Positions 1-11,660 of a stretch of DNA of 64,000 nt are shown here, in pieces. The stretch is taken from the NCBI RefSeq assembly GCF_004346925.1, contig NZ_CP031167.1:3492001-3556000 (forward strand). The letters run 5' to 3'. Each line of letters opens with the position of its first letter. Position 1 is the stretch's first letter. Origin of the DNA: Stenotrophomonas sp. ASS1. GTDB taxonomy: Bacteria; Pseudomonadota; Gammaproteobacteria; Xanthomonadales; Xanthomonadaceae. A program made the position numbers and the translations under genes. Below the pieces are notes generated by a model. It was not told the origin of the DNA. It saw nothing but the letters and a program-made list of their open reading frames with translations, and did not search any database.

Positions 1-94
1 CGCCGTGAATCCGTCCATGGAGGCTCGGTCGCGCCATCCATGGCGCTCACGCCCCTGCAACCGGGCCCACCCTGCCTTCGACAATTTCCTGCGG
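1..94. repeat. Compound palindromic element, copy A (truncated by window edge)
   Basis: Only the inner part and the right arm (52-76) are visible. The inner part holds the hairpin GCGCCATCCATGGCGC (31-46), as in the copy at 12003-12104. The right arm matches those at 12080-12104 and 60815-60839 with a few changes. It is followed by the conserved tail TTCGACAATTTCCTGCGG and then a SMAG hairpin. Confidence 0.7.
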
Positions 95-100
95 CTGTTG

Positions 101-122
101 GTAGGTGTCGACCTTGGTCGAC
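101..122 (+). repeat. SMAG (GTAG) hairpin, GTCGAC subtype
   Basis: GTAG followed by a stem GGTGTCGACC / GGTCGAC. It fits the published S. maltophilia GTAG palindrome family. The same subtype recurs at 11956-11978 and 60888-60910, each time beside the compound palindrome. Confidence 0.8.
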
Positions 123-146
123 GCGGCGGTGCATCTGACCCCGGAA

Positions 147-186
147 ACAAAAAAATCCCCGGTCGACCCGCATCGACCGGGGATCT
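147..186 (-). terminator. Rho-independent terminator of metY
   Basis: On the minus strand a GC-rich stem (GATCCCCGGTCGA paired with TCGACCGGGGATT) is followed by a run of seven T. It lies about 100 bp past the metY stop. Confidence 0.85.
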
Positions 187-286
187 GGATCGCCACGTTG
201 CCATGCCTTGGAGAGGCAGTTCCACCGTAGCGCATCGCGGTGCCGGTGGTGATCGCCTGTGGCGATGACGACCAAGCGTGCGGCTA

Positions 287-1573
287 TCAGGCGCCAGCCA
301 GGGCCTGCTCCAGGTCGGCACGCAGGTCGCCGATATGCTCGATGCCGATCGACAGCCGCACGGTGTCTTCGCTGACACCGGCCTTGGCCAGTTCGGCGGC
401 GTCCAGCTGGCGATGGGTAGTCGAGGCGGGATGGGTGGCCAGTGACTTCGCGTCGCCCAGGTTGACCAGGCGGGTGAACAGCTTCAGTGCATCGAGGAAA
501 CGTGCGCCGGCTTCACGGCCGCCCGGCAGGCCGAAGGTCAGTACGCCCGAGCCGTGCCCACCCAGGTAACGTTGCGCGGCGGCATGCTCGGGGTCGTCGG
601 CCAGCCCGGCGTAGCGCACCCAGGCCACCTTTGCGTGTGACTTCAGAAACTGCGCGACAGCCAGCGCGTTGGCGTTGATGCGCTCCATGCGCAGCGCCAG
701 GGTTTCAATGCCCTGCAGGATCAGGAACGCATTGAACGGCGACAGTGCCGCGCCGGTATTGCGCAGCGGCACCACCCGCGCGCGGCCGATGTAGGCCGCC
801 GGCCCCAGCGCTTCGGTATAGACCACGCCGTGATAGCTGGGGTCGGGCTGGTTGAGCCGTGCGAAGCGCTGGGGTTGTGCAGCCCAGTCGAAGCGGCCGG
901 AATCGACGATCGCGCCGCCGAGGCTGTTGCCGTGGCCGCCGAGGTACTTGGTCAGCGAATGCACCACGATGTCGGCGCCGTGCTCGAACGGGCGCAGCAG
1001 GAACGGCGTGGCCACGGTGTTGTCGACAATCAGCGGCACGCCGGCGGCATGCGCGACCTCGGCAATCGCCGCGATGTCGGTGACGTTGCCACGCGGGTTA
1101 CCGATCGATTCGACGAACACCGCCTTGGTGCGTTCATCGATCAGCGCGGCGAAGGCGGACGGATCGGCCGGGTCGGCGAAGCGAGCCTGGATGCCGTACT
1201 GCGGCAGCGTGTGCGCCAGCAGGTTGAGGCTGCCGCCATACAGCGCACTGGAGGCAACGATGTTGTCACCGGCCTCGGCGATGGTCTGGATGGCATAGGT
1301 GATCGCCGCCTGCCCCGAGGCCAGTGCCAGCGCGCCGATGCCACCCTCCAGTGCGGCCAGGCGCTGCTCCAGCACGTCGGTAGTGGGGTTCATGATGCGC
1401 GTGTAGATGTTGCCGGGCACCTTCAGGTCGAACAGATCGGCGCCGTGCTGGGTGTCATCGAAGGCATACGCCACCGTCTGGTAGATCGGCACCGCCACCG
1501 CGCGGGTGGTCGGATCGGGACGGTAGCCGCCATGCACGGCCAGGGTTTCCAGTTGCCACTGCGGGTCGCTCAT
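287..1573 (-). CDS. metY: O-acetylhomoserine aminocarboxypropyltransferase (sulfhydrylase)
   Basis: Cytosolic PLP enzyme of the Cys/Met metabolism family that makes homocysteine from O-acetylhomoserine and sulfide. The 428-residue product shows the typical start (ETLAVHGGYRPDPTTRA), the glycine-rich SGQAA cofactor loop and the Schiff-base lysine in HSLTKYLGGHG, all in family order and at the family's usual length. I chose the ATG at 1573 (MSDPQWQ) over the upstream in-frame start at 1606 because family homology begins there. It is a single gene with its own terminator at 147-186 and is divergent from the response-regulator gene at 1754. Other Cys/Met PLP enzymes share the fold, but the length and the insert favour MetY over MetB or MetZ. 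Confidence 0.9.
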   Translation of the reverse strand: MSDPQWQLETLAVHGGYRPDPTTRAVAVPIYQTVAYAFDDTQHGADLFDLKVPGNIYTRIMNPTTDVLEQRLAALEGGIGALALASGQAAITYAIQTIAEAGDNIVASSALYGGSLNLLAHTLPQYGIQARFADPADPSAFAALIDERTKAVFVESIGNPRGNVTDIAAIAEVAHAAGVPLIVDNTVATPFLLRPFEHGADIVVHSLTKYLGGHGNSLGGAIVDSGRFDWAAQPQRFARLNQPDPSYHGVVYTEALGPAAYIGRARVVPLRNTGAALSPFNAFLILQGIETLALRMERINANALAVAQFLKSHAKVAWVRYAGLADDPEHAAAQRYLGGHGSGVLTFGLPGGREAGARFLDALKLFTRLVNLGDAKSLATHPASTTHRQLDAAELAKAGVSEDTVRLSIGIEHIGDLRADLEQALAGA

Positions 1574-1753
1574 TGCGCCAGGCTCCATCCGGGAAACCGC
1601 CACCATAGGCCAGCCAGAACCACGCGCTGAAAGCTGCTGGCGATGACGCCAGTACCACCGGTTATCAGGTTGGCCGCGATTCAGGCAGCCGTCATGGGCC
1701 GTTGCTAGGCTTCGCCGCCGGGCGCTCCTGCCCGGGCACGGAGGCCCAAGCGC

Positions 1754-2491
1754 ATGCAGTCATCCCCCTGGACACCCGCCGCCAGCGGCTCGCCGACCCC
1801 GGTCCTGCTGGTGGAGGACGACCGCCGCCTGGCAGAGCTGGTCAGCGACTATCTCCACGAACACGGCTTCGCCGTGCAGCATGTGGCCCGTGGCGACCTC
1901 GCCGGTGCAGCCTGCCGCCAGCACGCGCCGGAACTGGTGGTGCTGGACCTGATGCTGCCCGGCCTTGGCGGCATCGACGTGTGCCGGCAGATCCGCAGCT
2001 TCTCCGATGTGCCGATCCTGATGCTGACGGCCTGCGAGGACGACATCGAACAGGTGCTCGGCCTGGAATCGGGCGCCGACGACTATGTGCACAAGCCGAT
2101 CGAGCCGCGCCTGCTGCTGGCCCGCCTGCGCGCCCTGCTGCGCCGCCGCCATGGCAGCAGCAACACCGGCAGCCCCTGCCGCCTGATGCACGGCGAGCTG
2201 CTGATCGACCGCATGCAGCGCGAGGTGCATCTGCACGGCCAGCCGGTGGACATGGGCACCACCGAATTCGAGATCCTGTGGCTGCTGGCCAGCCAGCCGG
2301 GGCAGATTCTCTCGCGTGACCAGATCCTGCAGGCGGTGCGCGGCATCGGCTTCGACGGGCTGGACCGCAGTGTCGATGTCAGCATCGGCAAGCTTCGCCG
2401 CAAGCTGGGCGATGACGCGCGCGAACCGCGGCGGATCAAGACGGTGTGGGGCCGCGGCTACCAGTTCAATCCCTCGTCCTGGTCGGCATGA
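1754..2491 (+). CDS. OmpR-family response regulator, RstA-like
   Basis: DNA-binding response regulator of 245 residues. The receiver domain (about 17-130) has the acidic pair in LLVEDDRRL, the phospho-acceptor aspartate in LVVLDLMLPG and the lysine in YVHKPIEP. The C-terminal winged helix (about 145-240) ends in KTVWGRGYQF, typical of OmpR/PhoB proteins. The ATG follows a GGAGG about 9 bp upstream. Its stop overlaps the ATG of the sensor kinase by 4 bp (ATGA), so the two are translationally coupled. The pair resembles RstA/RstB. The signal and targets cannot be read from the sequence; the MipA-like gene directly downstream is a possible target. Confidence 0.85.
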   Translation: MQSSPWTPAASGSPTPVLLVEDDRRLAELVSDYLHEHGFAVQHVARGDLAGAACRQHAPELVVLDLMLPGLGGIDVCRQIRSFSDVPILMLTACEDDIEQVLGLESGADDYVHKPIEPRLLLARLRALLRRRHGSSNTGSPCRLMHGELLIDRMQREVHLHGQPVDMGTTEFEILWLLASQPGQILSRDQILQAVRGIGFDGLDRSVDVSIGKLRRKLGDDAREPRRIKTVWGRGYQFNPSSWSA

Positions 2492-3783
2492 AGCGGCTGT
2501 TTCTGCGCCTGTGGCTGGTGGTCGGCGCGAGCTTCCTGATCACCCTGCTGCTGATCAACGTGATCTTCGATCGCATCTACCTGCCGTTCCAGCAGCGTGT
2601 GTTCGCAGAGCAGGTGCGCGGCCAGTTGTATGCATTGCGGCAGGGGTTGGACGGAAAGGACTCCGCCGCCCAGCAGGATCAGCTGGCGCAATGGCAACCC
2701 CACTATGGCATCGCATTGGCTCTGCTGCCGTCAGCACCGGCCCTCGCGGCCGGCGAACAGGAACAGCTGCAGCGCAACGGGCTCATTTCCCGGCAGAAGT
2801 TCGAGATCGTACTGGCGCCGCTTGATCCACTGCATCCCGATGGCCCCTGGCTGCGCCTGCATCTGCCAGGCGAGCCGTCGATGACCCTCTATCTCACCCT
2901 GATCGCCTATTCGGTGATGCTGGCCCTGTTCGGGCTGTGCCTGTACGCCTGGGTGCGCCTGCTCTGGCGCGATCTGGACGCGCTGCGCGTGCATGCCGAC
3001 CGCATCGGCGCCGGCGATCTGCAGGCGCGCGCGCAGGTTTCGCCACGCTCGCAGATACGCGTCATCGTCGACCATTCCAACCGCATGGCCGCACGCGTGG
3101 CCGAACTGGTTCAGCGCCAGCGCGACCTCACCCACGCGATCTCGCATGAGCTGCGCACGCCCATCGCGCGCGTGGCCTTCGGCCTGGACCTGATGCAGGA
3201 CAGCGACGATCACGAACGCCGTACACGGCTGGCACAGGGGCTGCACGGCGACCTGGCCGAACTCAACCGGCTGGTCAGCGAACTGCTGGCCTATGAGCGC
3301 CTGGAGCATCCCGGCGAGGGCGAGCCGATGCAGCGCATCGAAGCCAACGACTGGCTGCAGGCCTGCCTGGCCGATGCGCGCCGCGATGCCGAACGTGCCG
3401 GGGTGGTACTGCGCGTGCAGCCCAGTGCGTTGCCGCGGGTGGATGCCGAACCGCGGCTGCTGCAGCTGGCGCTGAGCAATCTGGTGGGCAATGCGCTGCG
3501 CCACGCGCGTTCGCAGGTGGAAGTGTCGCTGGTCGGTGTCGGCGGCCGCGCGTGCCTGCGCGTGGATGACGACGGCCCGGGCATCGCCGAGGCCGACCAC
3601 GAAAAAGTGATGCGCCCGTTCACCCGCCTGGATGACAGCCGCAGCCGCGATACCGGCGGCTTCGGGCTGGGCCTGGCCATCGTCAGCCGCATTGCAGCCC
3701 GCCACAGTGGCGAGCTGCACATCAGCCGCGCCACGCTGGGTGGCGCGCGCCTGGAAATGCACTGGCCGCTGGCTGCCAGCTGA
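2488..3783 (+). CDS. Sensor histidine kinase, RstB-like
   Basis: Inner-membrane sensor kinase of 431 residues, partner of the preceding regulator. It has an N-terminal transmembrane helix (LFLRLWLVVGASFLITLLLI), a periplasmic segment of about 110 residues, a second helix (YLTLIAYSVMLALFGLCLYA), then HAMP, the phospho-acceptor H-box (HAISHELRTPIARVAF), an N-box (NALRHARS) and ATP-binding G-boxes (DDGPGIAEAD, GFGLGLAIV). The start at 2488 is chosen because it overlaps the regulator stop as ATGA; an in-frame upstream start at 2446 would lie inside that gene. Confidence 0.87.
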   Translation: MKRLFLRLWLVVGASFLITLLLINVIFDRIYLPFQQRVFAEQVRGQLYALRQGLDGKDSAAQQDQLAQWQPHYGIALALLPSAPALAAGEQEQLQRNGLISRQKFEIVLAPLDPLHPDGPWLRLHLPGEPSMTLYLTLIAYSVMLALFGLCLYAWVRLLWRDLDALRVHADRIGAGDLQARAQVSPRSQIRVIVDHSNRMAARVAELVQRQRDLTHAISHELRTPIARVAFGLDLMQDSDDHERRTRLAQGLHGDLAELNRLVSELLAYERLEHPGEGEPMQRIEANDWLQACLADARRDAERAGVVLRVQPSALPRVDAEPRLLQLALSNLVGNALRHARSQVEVSLVGVGGRACLRVDDDGPGIAEADHEKVMRPFTRLDDSRSRDTGGFGLGLAIVSRIAARHSGELHISRATLGGARLEMHWPLAAS

Positions 3784-3923
3784 ACGCCCACGGGCGCCAT
3801 TACAGTTGATTACAACTCCCGCACAACTGCGGAGGGATCGGTCGCCGGCATATCGCCACGCTGGCGCCCCTGCAGCACTCGCCGGATGCGCGCGCTGCTT
3901 TCCTCCCATTGTCGAGAGATTCC

Positions 3924-4724
3924 ATGTCCCAGCTTCGCCGTTCCCCCGCCCTGCTCTGCCTGGCCCTGTTGCCGCTGTTCGCCGCACCGATCGCCCACGC
4001 CAAGGATGACCACTGGACCTTCGAGGTCGCTGCCGGCGGTGGCGTGGCGCCGCGCTACAGCGGCAGCGAGGAATACCGCGCGACGCCGTCGTTGTCCTTT
4101 GATGTCACCTCGCCGGGTGGATGGTTTCTGGGCACCAGTGGCATTGGCTGGGGCACCTCCATCGGCGAGCACACCCGCGTGCGCGCTTATGTCGGCGCCA
4201 GCGGCATCCGCAAGGAAAAGGACTCGCTGCTCGGCGGTTCCGACTTCCTGCGCGGCATGGGTGATATCGATACCCGTCCCCTGGTCGGCATCTCGGCTGG
4301 TTATACGCTGGGCGAAGCCGTGCTGAGCGGCTCCTGGCAGTTCACCCGCAAGGACGAGGACAAGGCCGAGAACGGCCTGGCCACCCAGCAGATCCATCTG
4401 AACCTGAGCATGCCGCTGTTCGACCTGGCCGGCGGCGTGGTCAGCGGCAGCGTGTCCACCGACTACGGCAACCGCGGCTACATGCAGACCTGGTACGGCG
4501 TCAGCCCGGAACAGGCGGCACGTACCGGCTTTGCCGAGCACAAGCCAAAGGCCGGCCTGGTCAGTGCCGGTGTCGGCCTGAAGTGGAGCCACCGCGTGGG
4601 CCGCAACGGCAACTGGTACATCTCGGCCGAAGGCACGCGCCTGCTCGGTGATGCCGCCGACAGCCCGATCGTGCAGAAGGCGAACCAGTTCGGCTTGATG
4701 AGCGGCTATACGCACCGCTTCTGA
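3924..4724 (+). CDS. MipA/OmpV family outer-membrane protein
   Basis: A 266-residue protein with a signal peptide (basic n-region, LLCLALLPLFAAPIAHA, cleavage near residue 27). The mature part is rich in alternating aromatic and small residues with glycine, and ends in YTHRF, a C-terminal phenylalanine typical of outer-membrane beta-barrels. The motif VAPRYSGSEEYRATP and the general pattern match the MipA/OmpV family, whose members scaffold murein enzymes or act as porins. The ATG at 3924 follows GAGAG; the upstream TTG at 3909 is less likely. It lies just downstream of the RstAB-like pair and is convergent with clpB. Confidence 0.8.
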   Translation: MSQLRRSPALLCLALLPLFAAPIAHAKDDHWTFEVAAGGGVAPRYSGSEEYRATPSLSFDVTSPGGWFLGTSGIGWGTSIGEHTRVRAYVGASGIRKEKDSLLGGSDFLRGMGDIDTRPLVGISAGYTLGEAVLSGSWQFTRKDEDKAENGLATQQIHLNLSMPLFDLAGGVVSGSVSTDYGNRGYMQTWYGVSPEQAARTGFAEHKPKAGLVSAGVGLKWSHRVGRNGNWYISAEGTRLLGDAADSPIVQKANQFGLMSGYTHRF

Positions 4725-4761
4725 GTGAGCGCCGGGCATGGCCCGGCCCACTTCGCAGGAA

Positions 4762-4791
4762 ACGGGGCGCTGCGGCCAGGCAGCGCCCCGT
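4762..4791. terminator. Hairpin between mipA-like gene and clpB (convergent)
   Basis: Perfect stem ACGGGGCGCTGC / GCAGCGCCCCGT with a 6-nt loop in the gap between the two convergent genes. No strong T-run follows on either strand, so it may act as a bidirectional structure rather than a classical terminator. Confidence 0.5.
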
Positions 4792-4796
4792 GTGAA

Positions 4797-7382
<2,586 letters not shown>

Positions 7383-7432
7383 TGCGAATCCTCATCGGTC
7401 ATCAGGGCCGGCCCGCGCCGGCGATGCTGGAA

Positions 7433-7460
7433 AGATGCGGTTGCCCCACCCCGTTTCAAG
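7433..7460 (-). promoter_or_regulatory. Sigma-32 heat-shock promoter of clpB
   Basis: On the minus strand, CTTGAAA (7454-7460) is followed after 13 nt by CCGCATCT (7433-7440). This matches the sigma-32 consensus CTTGAAA-N(11-16)-CCCCATNT in all but one base. The expected start lies about 45 nt upstream of the clpB ATG. Confidence 0.85.
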
Positions 7461-7563
7461 GGTGACTGCGACTGCACCCCGAGGCCAGTCAGCCTGCGGC
7501 CAGCATGCCGGAACGGGTGTGGTCGGCGCGTTGATCCCGATCAGTTCCGCGCGGTGGAAGGGT

Positions 7564-8385
7564 TCAACGGGTGATCGCGCTGCGGATCGCCCGCAGCTGC
7601 TGCTTGACCGCCCGCGCCTGCGCCGGGTCCATGCGCAGCAGGGCCTTCTGCCCGATCGAGCGTGACTGCAGGGTGGGATCGACGAAGCGATAGCGGCCCC
7701 GTTCGTCGCGCTGCACCAGCGGCGCCTGGGCCAGTTCCGGGGTCTCCAGCAGGTGGTCGATCACCGTGACCAGACGGTCGTTGAAATAGCCCTCGGGCCG
7801 GCCAAGGTCCACGTAAGCCTGCTGGATCAGCGGATAGAAGCGCTTGTAGGCGGTAGCCGTTGCCACCGGGTCGAGCGCGGCAAATGCCTGCACGTAGGGC
7901 GCATAGCGCGCCGCATTGCTGGCGGCGATGCGTTCACCGCCTTCGCCCGGCTCGACCTGCAGGTTGCCCGGCAGCGGGCGCGCGGCCAGCGCGGTCGGCG
8001 GCACGCTGGGCTTGTCCAGGTTGTCGACCTGGGTGACCAGGCGCTGGATCAGATGATCGCGCAGCAGCAGGGTCAGCGGACCCTCGCCCTGGAACAGCTG
8101 GCTCAGCGCGCCCCAGGCAGCGGCATCGCTGTCAGCCAGCTTCGGCAGTGCCGGGTCGGCGGCGGCCTCGGTATCCAGCGGATGCCTGATCGGGGGTGGT
8201 GTTGGGGCGGGTTCCGCAGCCGCCTTCGGTTGTGGCGGTGTGCCGGTACTGGCGGGGGGCGATTGCACCGGCACCGAAACACCGTCTGCCAGGCTCTTCA
8301 GCTGATCGCGGAACAGCCAACCGCCCGCGCCACCGATCACCACCACGCCCAACACCCAGGGCCAAGCCGCTTTTCCACTCTGCAT
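7564..8385 (-). CDS. DUF3014 family membrane-anchored protein
   Basis: A 273-residue protein with one N-terminal transmembrane helix (WPWVLGVVVIGGAGGWLF), a proline/alanine-rich linker (about 35-75), and a conserved C-terminal domain (about 85-270) with LTLLLRDHLIQRLVTQVDNL, YKRFYPLIQQAYVDLG and VIDHLLETPE. This is the DUF3014 pattern. The function is unknown; topology predicts a periplasmic domain tethered to the inner membrane. The ATG at 8385 (MQSGKAAW) was chosen because conservation and the membrane anchor begin there; the longer in-frame extension to 8580 runs into the divergent gene. Confidence 0.75.
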   Translation of the reverse strand: MQSGKAAWPWVLGVVVIGGAGGWLFRDQLKSLADGVSVPVQSPPASTGTPPQPKAAAEPAPTPPPIRHPLDTEAAADPALPKLADSDAAAWGALSQLFQGEGPLTLLLRDHLIQRLVTQVDNLDKPSVPPTALAARPLPGNLQVEPGEGGERIAASNAARYAPYVQAFAALDPVATATAYKRFYPLIQQAYVDLGRPEGYFNDRLVTVIDHLLETPELAQAPLVQRDERGRYRFVDPTLQSRSIGQKALLRMDPAQARAVKQQLRAIRSAITR

Positions 8386-8539
8386 GATGCAGCACCTCGT
8401 TCTCACACGCATGGACAAGGTGTGACCCGGCTGATTTCCGTGGGTTCCCCACCCGTTCCGGTAAGGTTCGGGAAACGCGTTGACAGCGCAGTGCGACGGG
8501 CGGCCCAATGAGCAGTCCAGCCCCTTCGACGAACGACCC

Positions 8540-9031
8540 ATGGAGCTTCGCCCGGAACCGGTGCCTTTCCGCATCAGCACGCTCGACCTGACACTGGTGT
8601 ATCGAGAGCAGAACGCGAGCGCACAGGTGAACGTGGAGGCACAGACGCTGGAGGACTACGCAGCGCAGCCGGGCATGCGTTACCGCTCACTGCAGGTGGA
8701 TTTCGAACTTGTCCATGAAGCGCGTTGCCGGGGCGGAAATTTTCACGAGATGCGCCACGGCGAGATCTTCGAGGAAACCGGACCAGCCGATGAAACCGCG
8801 CACTGGCGGCAAACCGGTCTCTGCCCTTTCCCCGGCTTCTACCGGGTCATCCACGATCCTGGCCTGGCGGCACTGCTCGCGCACTACGATCCCCGCAATG
8901 TCCACGACCTGCAGCTTTTCATCCTTGCCGCACATGACAGCTACGTTGAAGTCCTGGCCAAGGGATATCGCTACACGCTGGCTGGCAGCGTCAATGAGCA
9001 CGACATCATCACCGTCGCGCCATCGGCCTGA
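8540..9031 (+). CDS. Hypothetical protein, 163 aa
   Basis: No family recognised. It is a soluble, acidic protein without signal peptide or membrane segments, containing HWRQTGLCPFPGFYRVI and FILAAHDSYVEVLAKGY. The ATG at 8540 (MELRPEPV) is preferred to the TTG at 8480, though neither has a strong ribosome-binding site. Codon use resembles the neighbours, so it is probably a genuine gene. It lies between divergent DUF3014 and the GST gene with a 95-bp gap to the latter. Confidence 0.6.
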   Translation: MELRPEPVPFRISTLDLTLVYREQNASAQVNVEAQTLEDYAAQPGMRYRSLQVDFELVHEARCRGGNFHEMRHGEIFEETGPADETAHWRQTGLCPFPGFYRVIHDPGLAALLAHYDPRNVHDLQLFILAAHDSYVEVLAKGYRYTLAGSVNEHDIITVAPSA

Positions 9032-9126
9032 ACACTCCGACATCCAACGCCAGGTAGGCATTGCACTCACGCCCGCTTTGCGCGAGCAGCGCGACGCTAT
9101 GCATCCTGTCCAGTGGAGACACTGCC

Positions 9127-9837
9127 ATGCAATACGCGCTGTATTACTGGACCGGCATCCAGGGCCGTGGCGAGTTCGTGCGGCTGGCGCTGGAAGATGC
9201 CGGTGCCGACTACATCGACATGGCGCGGGTGCACGGCGATGCAGTGATGCAGCCGTTTCTCGATGGCAGCAGTGAAGGTGCGCAGCCCTTCGCGCCGCCG
9301 TTCCTGAAGGCCGGTCGCCAGGTCATCGCGCAGGTTGCGGCCATCCTGGATTTTCTCGGCCCGACCTTGGACCTGGTGCCACAAGCGGCCTCGCGGCGGA
9401 CGCAGGCACTGCAGTTGCAGCTGACCATCGCCGACCTGGTGGCCGAGGTGCATGACACCCACCATCCGATCGCTGCATCGAAGTACTACGAAGAGCAGAA
9501 GACCGAAGCCAAGGCACGCGCCGCGTCACTGCGCAGCGAGAGGCTGCCGAAGTTCCTCGGCTACTTCGAGCAGGTGCTGGCCGCCAACGGTGGCCGCCAT
9601 GCACTGCGCGAGCATTCGTATGTGGACCTGTCGCTGTTCCAGCTGCTGAGCGGGCTGGACTACATGTTCCCGCGGCGCATGCAGGCACTGGAACCGACCC
9701 TGCCCCTGCTGCGCGCGCTGCAGGAGCGGGTGGCGAAACGACCCAACATTGCCTCTTATCTGGACTCGGAACGGCGATTGCCGTTCAACATCAACGGCAT
9801 CTTCCGCCACTACCCGGAACTGGATGGAGAGCGGTAG
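9127..9837 (+). CDS. Glutathione S-transferase family protein
   Basis: A 236-residue cytosolic protein with an N-terminal thioredoxin-like half (YALYYWTGIQGRGEFVRLAL, as in GSTs that bind glutathione through an early Tyr/Ser) and an all-helical C-terminal half ending in RPNIASYLDSERRLPF, typical of the alpha/mu/pi-like GST C-terminus. The ATG at 9127 begins the recognisable domain. The substrate cannot be predicted. The stop codon TAG (9835-9837) is supplied by the GTAG end of the SMAG repeat that follows directly. Confidence 0.8.
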   Translation: MQYALYYWTGIQGRGEFVRLALEDAGADYIDMARVHGDAVMQPFLDGSSEGAQPFAPPFLKAGRQVIAQVAAILDFLGPTLDLVPQAASRRTQALQLQLTIADLVAEVHDTHHPIAASKYYEEQKTEAKARAASLRSERLPKFLGYFEQVLAANGGRHALREHSYVDLSLFQLLSGLDYMFPRRMQALEPTLPLLRALQERVAKRPNIASYLDSERRLPFNINGIFRHYPELDGER

Positions 9838-9909
9838 TGCCGGCCGCTGGCCGGCAGCTGCACACTACGTCCGAGGTCCATGAGGATGCCGGCCGGCGGC
9901 CGGCACTAC
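9834..9909. repeat. SMAG pair, facing palindromes (9834-9856 and 9887-9909)
   Basis: A + oriented GTAG hairpin (stem TGCCGGCC / GGCCGGCA) and a minus oriented copy, 30 bp apart. The arrangement can form two hairpins or one long one. The first copy overlaps the GST stop codon. Confidence 0.85.
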
Positions 9910-9916
9910 TCTGGGG

Positions 9917-11521
9917 TCAGCTGTTTTCACCCAGCGGCTTCACCGCCTGCTTCTGCAGTGACAGCAGGCCCAGCAGCACTGCCAGTGCCACGTAGGCGCC
10001 GGCGAACTGCCAGCTGATGATGCGTGCCAGGCCGTCCAGATCCCATGGCAGGTAGATGCCACCGCGCGGGTCCACCGAGTGGATCAGGCCGAACAGGGTC
10101 AGCACCGCCGCCACCAGCAGGAAACCGCAGGCACGGCGCAGGCGGCCATCGACCATCGCCGCCACCGCCGAGATCCACAGCATCGAGGTGATGATGAAGC
10201 CGTTGCCAAGGGTGAAGATCACCGCCAACTCAGGCAAGCCGTGGCCGTCGAGCTTGGTCAGCAGCTGCGGCAGCTGGTCCGGCGCGATCCAGCCCGGTGC
10301 CTTGATCGCCAGCAGGTAGGCCACCGACGGCAGGAAACCGAACACCATCGCACCGGTGTGGTGGCGCGGCGTGGCCTGGAAGGCCTGGGTGGTGATGTCG
10401 ATGGCCACGTACACGATGATCGGTGCCAGCACCGCCAGCGGCAGCCACTGCACCAGCCCGGAGATGATGCCGAGCATGCCGCCGATGCCGACGAACAGGC
10501 CGGTCAGCAGCGTGTAGCCGCTGCGCGCGCCCATGTGCTTGTAGGCCGGCTGGCCGATGTACGGCGTGGTCTGCGCCACGCCACCGCAGACACCGGCCAC
10601 CAGCGTAGCCACCGCTTCCACCAGCAGGATGTCACGGGTGCGGTAGTCATCGCCGGCCGCGCGCGCGCTTTCGGAGACGTTGATGCCACCGACCACCATC
10701 AGCAGGCCGAACGGCAGCAGCAGCGGCAGGTAGGTCATCGCCGTGGGCAGGCCGTCGAGGAAGCCCAGCGTCGGCAGCGGCAGCACCACCTGCGGCGGCA
10801 CCCACTCCGGCACGTGGAAGCCCGGTGCGCCCAGCCCGGCCAGGCCAAGGCCGTAATACAGCACGGTGCCGAACACGAAGGCCAACAGCACGCCAGGGCC
10901 ACGCACCGGCAGCTTGCCCTTGGCGATCAGCACGTACAGCAGCAGGCCCAGCGTGGTGAAGCCGACCAGCGGCGAGCGCAGCGTTTCCAGCAACGGCAGC
11001 AGGCCCATCAGCACCAGCGCGATGCCGGCGATGGAACCCAGCAGCGCCGCACGCGGCAGCGCGCGGGTGACCGCTTCACCGAAGAATGACAGCACGAACT
11101 TGAGCACGCCCATGATGACCAGCGCGGCCATGCCCAGCTGCCAAGTCGCGATACCCGCGGCATGCGGGTCCATGCCCTGCTGCTTGAAGGCGATGAAGGC
11201 CGGGCCGAGCACCAGCAACGCCATGCCGATGCTGGTCGGTGCATCCAGGCCGAGCGGCATGGCGGTGACATCATCGCGGCCGGTACGCGCGGCCAACCGG
11301 CGTGCCATCAGGGTGTACAGCAGGTTGCCGACCAGCACGCCGAAGGCGGTGCCGGGGAACATGCGGCCGAACACCACGTCGGCGGGGAACTGGAAGATCC
11401 CGACCAGGGCCATGGCGATGAAACCGAGGATGGAGAGGTTGTCGACGACCAGGCCGAAGAAGCCGTTGAAGTCGCCGGAGACGAACCAGCGACGCGGTGC
11501 GGCGGAAGCGGGAGCGGACAT
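9917..11521 (-). CDS. NCS2-family purine/xanthine-type permease
   Basis: A 534-residue inner-membrane transporter with about 12-14 hydrophobic helices. It shows family landmarks: FFGLVVDNLSILG near the N-terminus, TAMPLGLDAPTS, an acidic residue in GGINVSESARAAGDDYRTR, and GGVAQTTPYIGQPAYKHMGARSGYTLL-like helix 10 features spread over about residues 320-360. These place it in the NCS2/AzgA-type group (adenine, guanine, hypoxanthine or related bases). The ATG at 11521 was chosen because the long in-frame extension upstream runs into the repeat region at 11661-11768. No biosynthetic or salvage gene sits beside it, so the substrate is open. Confidence 0.8.
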   Translation of the reverse strand: MSAPASAAPRRWFVSGDFNGFFGLVVDNLSILGFIAMALVGIFQFPADVVFGRMFPGTAFGVLVGNLLYTLMARRLAARTGRDDVTAMPLGLDAPTSIGMALLVLGPAFIAFKQQGMDPHAAGIATWQLGMAALVIMGVLKFVLSFFGEAVTRALPRAALLGSIAGIALVLMGLLPLLETLRSPLVGFTTLGLLLYVLIAKGKLPVRGPGVLLAFVFGTVLYYGLGLAGLGAPGFHVPEWVPPQVVLPLPTLGFLDGLPTAMTYLPLLLPFGLLMVVGGINVSESARAAGDDYRTRDILLVEAVATLVAGVCGGVAQTTPYIGQPAYKHMGARSGYTLLTGLFVGIGGMLGIISGLVQWLPLAVLAPIIVYVAIDITTQAFQATPRHHTGAMVFGFLPSVAYLLAIKAPGWIAPDQLPQLLTKLDGHGLPELAVIFTLGNGFIITSMLWISAVAAMVDGRLRRACGFLLVAAVLTLFGLIHSVDPRGGIYLPWDLDGLARIISWQFAGAYVALAVLLGLLSLQKQAVKPLGENS

Positions 11522-11660
11522 GGAAGGGGCGGTGGGGGTGGGGACCGCCGATGGTAGGCCCAGCGGGGCCCGGGCGCCAATTCCGTCGTGGAATGATGGG
11601 TTCCAGCCAACGGCGGGGCCCCTCGTGGCTGGGTTGGTCGCGGACAGCGATTTCTGGGTT

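Noticed and set aside
1574..1753. SAM-type riboswitch before metY
   Set aside because: I could not find a conserved aptamer core in the leader; no basis for a call.
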